Positions 1 to 9,361 of a stretch of DNA of 64,000 nucleotides are shown piece after piece. The translations under genes were made by a program, and so were the position numbers. The first letter of the stretch is position 1. Each line of letters opens with the position of its first letter. This stretch comes from Solilutibacter silvestris (GTDB lineage Bacteria > Pseudomonadota > Gammaproteobacteria > Xanthomonadales > Xanthomonadaceae), in assembly GCF_002895945.1 (NCBI RefSeq), contig NZ_NPZB01000001.1, positions 1,503,501-1,567,500 of the forward strand. The letters are read 5' to 3'. The notes beneath the pieces are model-generated. The model was not told the DNA's origin. It saw only the letters and a list, made by a program, of their open reading frames with translations, and made no database searches.

Positions 1-2
1 AT

Positions 3-119
3 GACACCATGGACACGCTGCTGGCGTGGCTGAAGCAGGACGACCATCCGGTATTCGTGCTGCTCCCGAAAGCCGAATACGATCGACTGCAACGCGACTG
101 GAACCTGCCGACACCATGA
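3..119 (+). CDS. 3' end of an unidentified protein (partial)
   Basis: Open frame from the window edge to a TGA, encoding about 38 residues ending in ...DWNLPTP. The stop overlaps the ATG of the downstream symporter gene in an ATGA arrangement, so the two are probably translationally coupled. The tail vaguely resembles the C-terminus of a large membrane glycosyltransferase, but too little is present to assign a family. Confidence 0.5.
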   Translation, partial: DTMDTLLAWLKQDDHPVFVLLPKAEYDRLQRDWNLPTP

Positions 120-1363
120 TCCCGACCTCCGCCACCGCGCGCGTATTGATCGCGCTGGTGCTCGCTGCCGCGAGCGGATTGATCTTCGCCTGGATCGCAC
201 CGCAACAGGCCGCGACCGTCGCCGACGTGCTGCAACCGTTCGGCAAGTTGTGGATCAACGCATTGCAGATGACTGTGGTGCCGCTGGTTGGCGCGCTGGT
301 CACATTGGGTGTCGGCACCGCGCGCGATGCCGCCGCATCGGGACGGATGGCGCGGCGCGCATTGATCGTGTTCTTCGTGTTGCTGGCCTTCGCTGCCACG
401 GTTGCTGCATTGGTGGCACCGGCAGTATTCCATCTGTTCCCGCGCAACCCCGAGCTGGCGCAGGCACTGGCATCATCGTCCGCCGCTGTACCGAAGACCC
501 CCGCCGTCTCCGACTGGCTGGGCAACATCATTCCCAGCAACGCGGTGAACGCCGCCGCGCAAGGCGCGATGTTGCCGCTGGTGGTGTTCTCGTTGTTCTT
601 GGGTTTCGCGTTGACCAAGATCGACCACGATCGTGCGCAACGCGTCTTCGACCTGCTGCACGGCATCGCCGATGCGATGACGCAGATCGTGCGCTGGGTG
701 CTGGTGGTCGCGCCGTTGGGGGTATTCGCACTGGTGTTCGCGGTCACCGCGCGCGCTGGCGTGCACATGCTGGCCGCGCTGGCGGTGTACCTGCTGACGG
801 CGATCGGTCTCTACCTGCTGTTGGCGATCACGATGTACGCCGTAGTGGCGGTGGCCGGCCGCGATCCGTTGTCGCGCTTCATGCGCGCTGCGGTGCCGGC
901 GCAGGCGGTGGCGATGAGCACGCAATCGTCGCTGGCATCGTTGCCGGCGATGCTCGACGCCACGCTCGGCACGTTGGGTCATCCGCGCCGCGTGCCGTCG
1001 CTGGTGCTGCCGATGGCGGTCTCGCTGTTCCGGCTCACCAGCCCGGTGCAGTACATGGTGGTGGCCGCGTTCATCGCGTGGGTCCACGGCGTCGACATCA
1101 CCGTGTTGCAATGGGCAGTCGGGATCGCACTGGCGGTGGTGGTCAGTCTCGGCTCGATCGGATTGCCGGGACAGGCCAGTTTCATGATCACCAACCTGCC
1201 GATCACCCAGGCGCTGGGCTTGCCGGTGGAGCCGCTGGGCGTGCTGATGGCGCTCGACACCATTCCCGATGTCTTCGCCACGCTCGGCAACGTCACCGGT
1301 GACCTTGCAGCGGAGAATGTCGCGGCCCGCGGCGAGCGGGATGATGTCGTGAATGCTGACTAG
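116..1363 (+). CDS. Dicarboxylate/amino acid:cation symporter (DAACS family)
   Basis: A 415-residue inner-membrane transporter of the GltP/DctA superfamily, which couples uptake of acidic amino acids or C4-dicarboxylates to protons or Na+. About eight hydrophobic segments are seen. The serine-rich re-entrant loop is visible as STQSSLASLPAM near residue 265, and the late part carries the family's polar stretch (VPSLVLPMAVSLFRL...). I chose ATG 116 (MIPTSATAR): it follows the upstream stop directly and starts at the first transmembrane segment. The open frame extends further upstream, but that part is the previous gene read in another frame. Substrate is not predictable. Confidence 0.85.
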   Translation: MIPTSATARVLIALVLAAASGLIFAWIAPQQAATVADVLQPFGKLWINALQMTVVPLVGALVTLGVGTARDAAASGRMARRALIVFFVLLAFAATVAALVAPAVFHLFPRNPELAQALASSSAAVPKTPAVSDWLGNIIPSNAVNAAAQGAMLPLVVFSLFLGFALTKIDHDRAQRVFDLLHGIADAMTQIVRWVLVVAPLGVFALVFAVTARAGVHMLAALAVYLLTAIGLYLLLAITMYAVVAVAGRDPLSRFMRAAVPAQAVAMSTQSSLASLPAMLDATLGTLGHPRRVPSLVLPMAVSLFRLTSPVQYMVVAAFIAWVHGVDITVLQWAVGIALAVVVSLGSIGLPGQASFMITNLPITQALGLPVEPLGVLMALDTIPDVFATLGNVTGDLAAENVAARGERDDVVNAD

Positions 1364-1408
1364 GGTTGGCAGCCGGGTCATCGCCACGCTATCCTGTGCA
1401 GGCCGCAT

Positions 1409-1484
<76 letters not shown>

Positions 1485-1501
1485 AATTCAGAGAGTTGAA
1501 G

Positions 1502-1530
1502 AAGGCTGGATCTCAGGGTCCGGCCTTTTT
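1502..1530 (+). terminator. Rho-independent terminator after tRNA-Ala
   Basis: A nine-pair stem (AAGGCTGGA with TCCGGCCTT, one G-U pair) around an eight-base loop, followed by a run of T. It closes the tRNA transcript. Confidence 0.8.
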
Positions 1531-1616
1531 CGTGGCTGCCTGTTTTTGCCAGCTGCGAAAAAAAGTGACTGCTGGCACACTATGGTAATGGGCCGGATTG
1601 GTGACAGGGGAGCTGG

Positions 1617-3299
1617 ATGAAAGCGGGGAAGATCGTATTCGTGTTGGCCTGCCTGGTGTTGGCAGCGGTGGCGGGGCTATGGCTCTCGGGGATGTTCACG
1701 AAGATGTTGCTGGGCGTCGCCAGCCACAAGCCATTCGTTTATCTCGAGTATCTGAAGCATCTGCCGGAGCCGCGGTTCCAGGCGTATGGGTGGAAGATCA
1801 AGACCGGCGGCATCCTCGGGTTCGGGATTCCGTTGCTGGCGTGGATCGTGCTGCTGTTCCTGGCGTTGAAGCCGCAACGCAAGGCGCTACATGGGGATGC
1901 CCGTTTTGCGAGTGGCGGCGACGTTGGCGCGAAGGGATTGTTCGACGACAAGCCAAACGGCGTGGTGATCGGCAAGTTCAAGGGCAAGCTGTTGAAGCTG
2001 GCCGGCCAGCAATTCGTGATCCTCGCCGCGCCGACGCGTTCCGGCAAGGGCGTGGGCGTGGTGATTCCCAACCTGCTCGAGTACCAGGAATCAGTGGTGG
2101 TGCTCGACATCAAGCAGGAGAACTACGAACTCACTTCCGGTTGGCGCAAGTCGCAGGGGCAGGAAGTGTTCCTGTTCAACCCGTTCGCGGAAGACCGGCG
2201 CAGCCATCGCTGGAATCCGCTGAGCTATGTCTCGCAGGATCCGGCGTTCCGCATCTCCGACCTGCAGAGCATCGCCGCGATGCTCTATCCCGACACCAGC
2301 GACGAACAGAAATTCTGGGTGAGCCAGGCGCGAAATGCCTTCATGGCGTTCGCGCTGTACCTGTTCGACAACTTCGACGATCAATTGGCGCAGGGTATTC
2401 CAGCCGAAGCGGTGCAGTTCCCGACGCTGGGCGCGGTCTATCGCCTGTCGTCCGGCGATGGCAGCGACCTGCGGACCTATCTGCAGGGCATTTCGGGGCG
2501 TTCATTCGTGCGGTCGCATGCGCGCACGGCCTTCAACAATCTGTTGTCGCAAGCCAACGAAACCTTCGCATCGATCCTCGGCACCTTCAAGGAACCGTTG
2601 AATCCGTGGATCAACCCGGTGCTCGATGCCGCCACCAGCGCCAATGATTTCTGGCTCACCGATGTGCGTCGCAAACGCATGACCATCTACATCGGCATCC
2701 AGCCCAACAAGCTGGCCGAGGCGCGCCTGATCGTCAATCTGTTCTTCAGTCAGCTCATCAACGTCAACACCAAGGAACTGCCGCAGAACAACAAGGCGTT
2801 GAAGCACCAGTGCCTGTTGCTGATGGACGAATTCACCAGCATCGGCAAGGTCGAGATTATCGCCAGTGCGGTGAGCTACATGGCCGGTTACAACATCCGC
2901 CTGCTGCCGATCATCCAGAGCATGGCGCAGCTCGATGCCACCTATGGCAAGGATATCTCGCGCACCATCATCACCAATCACGCCTTGCAGATCGTCTACG
3001 CGCCGCGTGAGCAACAGGACGCCAACGATTATTCCGAGATGCTCGGCACCACCACCATCCGCAAGCGCAACCGCAGCACCTCGCACGGTCAGCAAGGCAG
3101 CGTCAGCTACAGCGAGGTGGAGGAGAAGCGCGCGTTGATGCTGCCGCAGGAGCTGAAGGCGATGAGCGATCGCAAGGAAATCGTCTTCTACGAAGGGTTG
3201 TCCAGCCCGGTGATGGCGGAGAAGATCCGTTATTACGAGGACAGCCACTTCAAGGAACGGTTGTTGCCCAAGGCCGAGGTGCCGATGTTGCAGGTGTAG
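1617..3299 (+). CDS. virD4: VirD4-type T4SS coupling ATPase
   Basis: A 560-residue inner-membrane ATPase that brings substrates to a type IV secretion channel. Two N-terminal membrane segments (residues 5-26 and 65-84) precede the nucleotide-binding domain. Walker A is APTRSGKG near residues 138-145 and Walker B is LLLMDEF near 401-407. Length and order match VirD4 of Xanthomonadales, where it recruits antibacterial effectors with XVIPCD tails. ATG 1617 is preceded by AGGGGAG. No other T4SS genes lie in this window, so here it stands alone next to a tRNA gene; the rest of the apparatus may lie elsewhere. Confidence 0.9.
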   Translation: MKAGKIVFVLACLVLAAVAGLWLSGMFTKMLLGVASHKPFVYLEYLKHLPEPRFQAYGWKIKTGGILGFGIPLLAWIVLLFLALKPQRKALHGDARFASGGDVGAKGLFDDKPNGVVIGKFKGKLLKLAGQQFVILAAPTRSGKGVGVVIPNLLEYQESVVVLDIKQENYELTSGWRKSQGQEVFLFNPFAEDRRSHRWNPLSYVSQDPAFRISDLQSIAAMLYPDTSDEQKFWVSQARNAFMAFALYLFDNFDDQLAQGIPAEAVQFPTLGAVYRLSSGDGSDLRTYLQGISGRSFVRSHARTAFNNLLSQANETFASILGTFKEPLNPWINPVLDAATSANDFWLTDVRRKRMTIYIGIQPNKLAEARLIVNLFFSQLINVNTKELPQNNKALKHQCLLLMDEFTSIGKVEIIASAVSYMAGYNIRLLPIIQSMAQLDATYGKDISRTIITNHALQIVYAPREQQDANDYSEMLGTTTIRKRNRSTSHGQQGSVSYSEVEEKRALMLPQELKAMSDRKEIVFYEGLSSPVMAEKIRYYEDSHFKERLLPKAEVPMLQV

Positions 3300-3354
3300 G
3301 CGTTCCACGTCGTGGCGCGATCCCGCTAGACTCCGTGGATTCCCGGAGGTTGGC

Positions 3355-4968
3355 ATGGTGATGAGACGATTGGTTCCATTGATCCTGATGGTCGCGCTGA
3401 TGCCGGCGATGGCTGATGCGGCGGATGACGGCGACCGCAAGTTCTTCGATGCCGCATTCGATGCCACGGTTGCGCGCTATCACCTGCCGGGGCTGGCGCT
3501 GGGGGTGATCGAGGACGGCAAGGTGGTGTACGCACGCGCCGAAGGCGAACGCATCGTTGGCAGCGGCCAGCGCATCGATACGCAGACGCTGTTCAAGATC
3601 GCGTCGAACAGCAAGGCGATGACTGCGGCTCTGCTGGCGCGTCTGGTCGATCAAGGCAAACTCAAGTGGGACGATCCGGTGATCAAATATCTCCCGGATT
3701 TCCAGATGCACGACCCCTGGGTGACGCGCAACATGCAGGTGCGTGATCTGCTGATCCACAACAGCGGATTGCCGGCCGGTGCCGGCGACCTGATGCTGTG
3801 GCCCGATCCCAATCTGTTCACGCGTGCCGACGTGATCCACGGTCTGCGGTATCTCAAGCCGGTCTACAGTTTCCGTTCGCGTTATGCCTACGACAACACG
3901 CTGTATATCGTCGCGGGCGAGGTTGCGGCGAAGGCGGGCGGAGCACCCTACGAGGCATTGTTGCGACGCGAAGTGTTCCATCCGCTTGGACTCCAGCGTT
4001 GCCGGATTGGTGCCTGGAATCGCGATGCAGTCGGCAATGTCGCACAACCGCATGCGCGCAACGATGGCCACAACGTGCCGGTGCGCCAGGACGATGCCGA
4101 GATTCCCGAGGTGCCGATGGCAGCCGCCGGCGGCGTGCGTTGCAGCCTCGATGACATGCTGAAGTGGGCATCGATGTGGCTCGATCCGCAACATATCGGA
4201 TTGGTGGACGGCAAGCCGTGGCTGTCGGATGTGCAGCGGCGCGCGGCATGGGCACCGCAGACGATCATGCCGGTGTCATCGTTGATGCGCGAATGGGACA
4301 ACAGCCACATGTTTGCCTATGGCTACGGTTGGCGCATGACCGATGTCGATGGCGTGTGGAAGGTCTCGCACACTGGCACGCTGGCCGGCATGTATTCGGC
4401 GCTGACGCTGCTGCCGGACAAACGCACGGGCTTCGTCATCCTGATCAATGGCGATGCCGATGATGCACGCACGGTGCTCAACCAGACGCTGGTCAAGCAC
4501 ATCACCGCGCCGCTGCTCGGCAAGACCGTCACCGACTATGCCGATGCGCTGGATGTACTCGCGGCGAAGGCGGCGGCATCGGCGAAACCGGCAAAGGAGG
4601 AGCCGCAACATCGGCTGGCGACCCGTGACGATCGCGCGATCATTCCGGGGCGCTATCGCGATCCATGGCTGGGCGATGCCATGATTTGTCCGGATGGCGA
4701 CGGCTTGCGCTTCACCGCAGTGAAGTCGCCGAAGATGAGCGGTCGCCTCTACATCGCCGGCAAACGCCCGATGGTGCATTGGGACGACCCCACGCTCGAT
4801 GTCGATGCATGGCTTGATTTCGCCAATGGCAAAGGCTCGACGTCGTTGAAGATGTCGAAGCTCGATCCGCAAGGGGACTTCAGTTCCGATTACGAGGATC
4901 TCGCGTTCCAGCGCGTCGCCAAGTGTCCGGCTCAGCCGCCGATGGCGCGCGCCATGCACGAGCGATAA
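3355..4968 (+). CDS. Serine hydrolase, beta-lactamase class C family (secreted)
   Basis: A 537-residue exported protein with a signal peptide ending near residue 23 (...MADAA). The penicillin-binding fold is shown by the SxxK motif SNSK (residues 84-87), YDN near 179-181 as the YxN motif, and HTG near 339 in place of KTG. The long C-terminal region fits the DUF3471-like extension of D-aminopeptidase or esterase relatives. Likely periplasmic peptidase or esterase; true beta-lactamase activity is unlikely to be its main job. GGAGG lies just upstream of ATG 3355. Its 3' end overlaps the convergent DUF1615 gene by 37 bp. Confidence 0.85.
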   Translation: MVMRRLVPLILMVALMPAMADAADDGDRKFFDAAFDATVARYHLPGLALGVIEDGKVVYARAEGERIVGSGQRIDTQTLFKIASNSKAMTAALLARLVDQGKLKWDDPVIKYLPDFQMHDPWVTRNMQVRDLLIHNSGLPAGAGDLMLWPDPNLFTRADVIHGLRYLKPVYSFRSRYAYDNTLYIVAGEVAAKAGGAPYEALLRREVFHPLGLQRCRIGAWNRDAVGNVAQPHARNDGHNVPVRQDDAEIPEVPMAAAGGVRCSLDDMLKWASMWLDPQHIGLVDGKPWLSDVQRRAAWAPQTIMPVSSLMREWDNSHMFAYGYGWRMTDVDGVWKVSHTGTLAGMYSALTLLPDKRTGFVILINGDADDARTVLNQTLVKHITAPLLGKTVTDYADALDVLAAKAAASAKPAKEEPQHRLATRDDRAIIPGRYRDPWLGDAMICPDGDGLRFTAVKSPKMSGRLYIAGKRPMVHWDDPTLDVDAWLDFANGKGSTSLKMSKLDPQGDFSSDYEDLAFQRVAKCPAQPPMARAMHER

Positions 4969-6059
4969 CGTTTTTCGACACTGTTGGCATACCACTCGGT
5001 GGTGAGCTTGCGCGTGATCTTCGGCCCGACCAGGTTGATCTGCGGAATCATCGCGCGCGGCAAGGCATGTCCAGCGCGTTGTTCGGCCAATGCGAACATG
5101 CGCAGATAGAGCTGCGTGCTCTCGAAATCGATGCTGCTCTTGTCCTGCAACGCAGCGTGGATTGCTGCGTCATCCATGCCGAGAGAGGCGCGCAGGGAAC
5201 GCGCCACGGTTTCGGTCGCGCTGACCTTGTCCGGCGTGACGAGGTCGCCATCCAGTGCCAGCTTGACGCCCGACGCGATGCTGGCGGCATTCTGGAACGC
5301 GGCGTTGCGACTGGCGTATTGGCCTGCGTTGAAATCGGCGAACCGGTAGATGAACCGCGGGTAGTGATTGGGGTAGACGAATAGATGCGCGACGCCGTAA
5401 TACACGCCACCACGACGGGTGAAAAGCTCATGGCGAACCGTGTCGGGATTGGCGTACGGGTAGGCGTGGCTGGCGGAGAAGCGTTCGGCGAAATCGACGC
5501 TGACCTGCATCGGCCCGGCGGTGTGCACCGGATTGGCGCGTGTCAGCAGTCGATGCCCCATCGGCACGCGTTCGACCAGATCCTCGTAGATGCGACTGAG
5601 TTCGCCTTCCGTGTGCGCGTTGTCGATGCGGTCGGCATAACTGCGTCCATCAGACGACTTCACCAGCAGCGCACCACTCACCACCAGACTGGGAATGCCG
5701 AGCTTGCCGGCGCGGCGATCGATTTCATCACGCGCGATCTTGCCGAGGCCCGGTACTGGTGGATCGACCTTGTATCCGGATTCCTGTTCGATCACCGCCA
5801 GCGATGCGCACAGGTTGTCATTGCTTGGCGGCACGCCCAACACTTGGTATGCGGCCTGGAGATCCGCAGCCCAACCGGCGCGATCCTGCACCGATGAAGG
5901 GATCAACCGACGCAACATTGCACGTACATCCTCGGGCGTCCGTTCGCGACGCACCGGTGTTTCCGATGAGCAGGCAGCGATCAACGCGATCACCACGCCC
6001 AGCGCGACGATGCGCGTCAATCCTGGCGACGGAAGAGGGCGGAGCGGGTTGGCAGGCAC
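4932..6059 (-). CDS. DUF1615 lipoprotein
   Basis: A 375-residue protein with a lipoprotein signal (ALIAAC, Cys about 29) and a body matching the DUF1615 family of proteobacterial lipoproteins. The body resembles lytic-transglycosylase-like proteins (LAVIEQESGYKVDPPV, GPMQVSV), with a glutamate in the position expected of a catalytic residue. A cell-wall role is inferred from that resemblance only. Convergent with the serine hydrolase. Confidence 0.8.
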   Translation of the reverse strand: MPANPLRPLPSPGLTRIVALGVVIALIAACSSETPVRRERTPEDVRAMLRRLIPSSVQDRAGWAADLQAAYQVLGVPPSNDNLCASLAVIEQESGYKVDPPVPGLGKIARDEIDRRAGKLGIPSLVVSGALLVKSSDGRSYADRIDNAHTEGELSRIYEDLVERVPMGHRLLTRANPVHTAGPMQVSVDFAERFSASHAYPYANPDTVRHELFTRRGGVYYGVAHLFVYPNHYPRFIYRFADFNAGQYASRNAAFQNAASIASGVKLALDGDLVTPDKVSATETVARSLRASLGMDDAAIHAALQDKSSIDFESTQLYLRMFALAEQRAGHALPRAMIPQINLVGPKITRKLTTEWYANSVEKRYRSCMARAIGG

Positions 6060-6176
6060 GATGGGTGGCGTCGGGAATTCGCGCGAGTGTAGCCAGCCGC
6101 AATGGGGGTCGCGGAAGTGCCGGACGGGACTTTGCGAATTCGTGTTCAGGCGCCGTCTACGATTCGGGCGAACCGA

Positions 6177-6485
6177 TCACCAACGGATTCGCCCGGCCAA
6201 CATGTCCAGCCACAGTTTCCAGTCGCCCGCGAAGCTCAGCAACGGATGCTTGAACGTGGCGGGGCGGTTGTGCTCGAAGAAGAAATGGCCGATCCAAGCC
6301 CACGCGTATCCCTGCACCAATGCCAACAGCAGGAACCAGTAGCGACCACTCGCCAGCGCATACAGGATCAGGGCGATCGCGATCGATGTGCCGAAAAAGT
6401 GCAGGCGCCGGCAGATGCAGTTCTGGTGCTGCGACAGATAGAACGGGTAGAACTCGCGCAACGAGCGATAGCGTCGTGTTTCCAT
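6177..6485 (-). CDS. Mpo1-like (DUF962) membrane protein
   Basis: 102 residues with the DUF962 signature YPFYLSQHQNCICRRLHFFGT near the N-terminus and a second histidine motif HFFFEHNRP, separated by two hydrophobic segments. Yeast Mpo1 is an Fe(II) 2-hydroxy fatty acid dioxygenase using such histidines; the bacterial substrate is unknown. Length is typical of short bacterial members. Confidence 0.85.
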   Translation of the reverse strand: METRRYRSLREFYPFYLSQHQNCICRRLHFFGTSIAIALILYALASGRYWFLLLALVQGYAWAWIGHFFFEHNRPATFKHPLLSFAGDWKLWLDMLAGRIRW

Positions 6486-6524
6486 GGATCCCTTCGCGTC
6501 GGAATGGCCCGCTGCCGCAACCGG

Positions 6525-6914
6525 CTAACTTCGCGGCAGTATGCGCGCTTTATTGGCGATCGCAGTGAACAGCAGGAATGCGGCACAGCAGGCGATGGGC
6601 AGCAGGTTCTCGCGAAGTGTCGGCGGGAAGACCAGGACATAGTTCTTGCCCTTGATCAGCGAGGAAAAGCTCGACACGCAGAATGGCATCATGAACAGAC
6701 GCAGGGTCTGCCAACGATCAGGTGTGCCGGACACGCTGAGCAGCAGGGCGATGCCGATGATCCCGCTGATTCCCAATGAACTCAGCCAGATGGACGGTGA
6801 CGGATCAAAATTCGCCGCGACCGTCGCCAGGTACCAGCACAGATAGCACCAGAGCGCGATCTTCCCTGCCGACAGGCGCGCGAAGTAACCGATGAATGCT
6901 CGCATCGACGTCAT
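6525..6914 (-). CDS. Hypothetical membrane protein
   Basis: About 129 residues from ATG 6914 (MTSMRAFIGYF); an in-frame start at 6947 is also possible. Three to four hydrophobic segments and no recognised domain. It lies 39 bp upstream of the DUF962 gene on the same strand and may be co-transcribed with it. Confidence 0.55.
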   Translation of the reverse strand: MTSMRAFIGYFARLSAGKIALWCYLCWYLATVAANFDPSPSIWLSSLGISGIIGIALLLSVSGTPDRWQTLRLFMMPFCVSSFSSLIKGKNYVLVFPPTLRENLLPIACCAAFLLFTAIANKARILPRS

Positions 6915-6998
6915 GAAAAACGAGAGATGATGGCGCCACACAGGCACGATTCGGCATGCATCACGAGTTCCCCGTCAGCGCGTGCCGAAATCGTGCGG

Positions 6999-7352
6999 TC
7001 ATCCGGCATCGATTCCGGCGATTCCGTTGCGTGCGCGAATATCTTCGATGCTCGTTTCGGTCATCCACAACAGGGTATTGAGATAGTCGTCAAGACAGCC
7101 GACCAACGTTTCCCGTGGGCCTTTTTGCCATGCATCCGATGAATAGAACGCGTCCTGTTGCTGCTCCAGTTGCACGCGATCGCCATAGGCGCGGATCAGG
7201 TAATAGCTTTCATGTTCGTGGTCGGATCGTCCGAACGCGACTACATCCATTCCGCTCGCTCGTACCAGCGGCAATGCTTCGCGAAACGCGGCGACGAACG
7301 TCTCCGCGCTCCCGGGCTTGAGTTTGTAGTTGCGGATTTCGACCAGCCTCAC
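6999..7352 (-). CDS. NIPSNAP-like dimeric alpha/beta-barrel protein
   Basis: 117 residues beginning with GTG 7352 (VRLVEIRNYKLKPGSAETF), the usual opening of NIPSNAP-like ferredoxin-fold proteins. The GTG overlaps the TGA of the DUF1993 gene (GTGA), so it is translated by coupling. The longer open frame upstream is the DUF1993 gene in another frame. Enzymatic role unknown. Confidence 0.75.
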   Translation of the reverse strand: MRLVEIRNYKLKPGSAETFVAAFREALPLVRASGMDVVAFGRSDHEHESYYLIRAYGDRVQLEQQQDAFYSSDAWQKGPRETLVGCLDDYLNTLLWMTETSIEDIRARNGIAGIDAG

Positions 7353-7873
7353 GCGGACGGTTCTTCCTCGCGGACGTACGGTGCCAGGAACATCATGAAA
7401 TCGGTTTTGCCGACTGGTGCGCCGTGGTGCCGAAGAATCGCGTAGGCCGTGGTGATGTGGAAATACAGGTTCGGTGTCAGATAGTCGCTGACATAGCGGT
7501 GACCGGGCAATTCGCAATACAGGCCGGGGCCGAGGCCAATGCGCTTGATGTCATCGAGCTTGGTATCGTCAACGGAGATCGCGGCAACGCGCGCCTTGGT
7601 GTCACGGAGATGCGAGCGCGCCATTTCCATCGTCGTGACGTCGCGGCCGAAGTTGTCGATGGGTTGCCCGGCGCACCATTGCGAGAATCCTCGTGGTTGG
7701 TTGCAGGCGAAGGCGATCTGGGTGCCGAGCGGGAACATGTCGTCGACGAGGCGTTCCTGCAGCATGCGCCCCATGTCCGGGAAGTGTTTCTCGCCGACCG
7801 ACAGAATGTGGTCGAGCGCGTCGAGCCGGGTGATGAAAATGCGCTTCAGCTCATCAATTCGTTCGTTGGACAT
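7349..7873 (-). CDS. DUF1993 family protein
   Basis: 174 residues matching DUF1993 throughout (DMFPLGTQIAFACNQ, LPGHRYVSDYLTPNLYFHITTAY). The family has a four-helix DinB-like build and no settled function. First gene of a coupled pair with the NIPSNAP-like gene. Confidence 0.85.
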   Translation of the reverse strand: MSNERIDELKRIFITRLDALDHILSVGEKHFPDMGRMLQERLVDDMFPLGTQIAFACNQPRGFSQWCAGQPIDNFGRDVTTMEMARSHLRDTKARVAAISVDDTKLDDIKRIGLGPGLYCELPGHRYVSDYLTPNLYFHITTAYAILRHHGAPVGKTDFMMFLAPYVREEEPSA

Positions 7874-7914
7874 GGAAGACTCCTGGGTTGTGTCGGGAGA
7901 AGCAGCAGGGTGCG

Positions 7915-8346
7915 TCAGTTGCTGGTGCCGTAGAGGTCTTCCTGGATCACCGTGTCCTTGCGATCCGCGACCAGATCACCGAACAAGGCCTGCTCATACG
8001 ATTGCGTCGAGCCGACCTTCTGGTCGGCATGCGAGGATGCGTCCTTCGCAAATGCTTCCCAACTGCTCCATTTGATCTTGACACGGAATGCCCACTGCTC
8101 GTTGCTGGTGTGCAACAGCGGTGACGCAGTGCTGAAGGATGCGATCTGGTGTTCTCCGAGGAGCGCTTTCAACCGCGGCAACTGGGTACGGTCGAATAGC
8201 GTGGCGAATTGCCGTTCCTTCCCGGGTTTCACCCAAAACGTTCGCTCGACAATGATTCCGGTTGACTTGGGAGTGTCCTGCGCGATACCCGAAAGCGGCA
8301 GCAGGAGAAGCAGGAGACCGATGAAGGAGGAGAGGATTGTTTTCAT
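7915..8346 (-). CDS. Secreted small protein, possible ferredoxin-like fold
   Basis: 143 residues with a clear signal peptide (cleavage after SGIAQ near residue 22). The mature part (IIVERTFWVKPGKERQF...) is weakly like NIPSNAP/antibiotic-monooxygenase barrels. It lies 41 bp upstream of the DUF1993 gene on the same strand, so a three-gene operon is likely. Confidence 0.6.
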   Translation of the reverse strand: MKTILSSFIGLLLLLLPLSGIAQDTPKSTGIIVERTFWVKPGKERQFATLFDRTQLPRLKALLGEHQIASFSTASPLLHTSNEQWAFRVKIKWSSWEAFAKDASSHADQKVGSTQSYEQALFGDLVADRKDTVIQEDLYGTSN

Positions 8347-8607
8347 GTCGATATTCTATGGGGAATCCACGGACAGTTTGGCACCCGGCCAAAAACGGGA
8401 GGCGACTGGGGACTCGCAATACCGACGGAGCATGGACTTCGTCGCGCCCCGACCGCGGAACCCGCAGGCGCTGGCCGGGGACACAATAATGGGCGACATG
8501 GCGTGCTGCTCAGCTGTCGTACTGCGAGGCCGGGTCGGTCGCGGACCGCCTGAATGCGACTACAGAACTCATCGCGGCCACCATCTGGAAAGTCTGTTTC
8601 CATCAAT

Positions 8608-8961
8608 TCAAGGGGGGGTGATCACGTAATCCAGCGTGTCACCGGGATTTCCGGAGGGGACGGCATTGAATGACTCGTACAGTTTGATTGCTCGGGAATT
8701 ATCCGGACGGACACCGGAAAAAACGAACGTCGAACAACCATTCGCCCGTGCCTTCAAACGCAACTCTTCGACAATAGCGGTCCCATAACCACGTGAACGG
8801 TATCGATGGGACAGCTCGATCTTCTCAAGGACAAAAGCAGCGTTTGGCGCAAACCAACCGTGGGCACGGCCAATGATGATTTTGTTGCGAAGGGCCTTGA
8901 CCAGGAAGTGGTGTTTGTCGCCAACAATGGCGCAGCTCCAGTTTGCCTTCAGGGTTATCAA
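8608..8961 (-). CDS. GNAT-family N-acetyltransferase, possible fossil cassette
   Basis: About 117 residues with the acetyl-CoA loop RYRSRGYGTAIVEEL and the C-terminal GNAT pattern (NSRAIKLYESFNA). The start is TTG 8961 in the present sequence and the N-terminal part of the fold is short, so the gene may be truncated. It has the same orientation as the integron cassettes and sits beyond the last attC. I infer it may be an old cassette whose attC has decayed. The 260 bp between it and the host operon hold nothing I can recognise. Confidence 0.6.
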   Translation of the reverse strand: MITLKANWSCAIVGDKHHFLVKALRNKIIIGRAHGWFAPNAAFVLEKIELSHRYRSRGYGTAIVEELRLKARANGCSTFVFSGVRPDNSRAIKLYESFNAVPSGNPGDTLDYVITPP

Positions 8962-9049
8962 GCGCGCGCTTTTTTGAGCAGGATGTTGAAGATTATATAT
9001 GTCCAGTTCGGCACTGGACCGCCAGGAAGCCGGGCACTACGAAGGCGAT

Positions 9050-9361
9050 ACGGTTCAGGGTGGACCGAAGCCAGGCCAGGCGGAGCTCGCAGGCCAGGCG
9101 GAGTATGGTCCCGAGGCCAGGAAGATCAAGAGCCACCAAAGGCGACAGCGCGGGCGAGGGCGCTGCTGGGGTTGACCCGTTACCGCGCCCTTGGTGGCCG
9201 TTGAAAGGCCAAGGAGCAATCAGCCGATGGCTTGAACTGCAAAGCGGTGCTGCGCGCATTGGACCTGACTGAAGCGAACTACCGGCAACGAGCTTTTGGA
9301 GCAAGAGCGAGAAGCGTGCCGCTTGCGCCGAGAACTCAGCACAAACCCTGCGAAAGCTGAG
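9050..9361. other. Remnant of ORF-less cassette (family N2) at the distal array end
   Basis: This stretch is closely similar to the insert of cassette C6 (38032-38370), including GGTCCCGAGG, GACAGCGCGGGCGA and TTACCGCGCCCTTGGTGGCCG. In C6 the insert has its own attC on the left; here the left attC is missing, so the copy is truncated and marks the ancient end of the array. No credible coding frame in either copy. About 90 bp to its left (8962-9049) are unassigned. Confidence 0.7.

Noticed and set aside
26..118. N-terminal extension of the symporter gene
   Set aside because: The stretch is the upstream gene's 3' end in another frame; the transporter begins with ATG 116.
1598..2647. Long plus-strand frame overlapping virD4, and many antisense frames in the host and island genes
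   Set aside because: High-GC shadow frames without codon bias or domains, fully overlapping clear genes.
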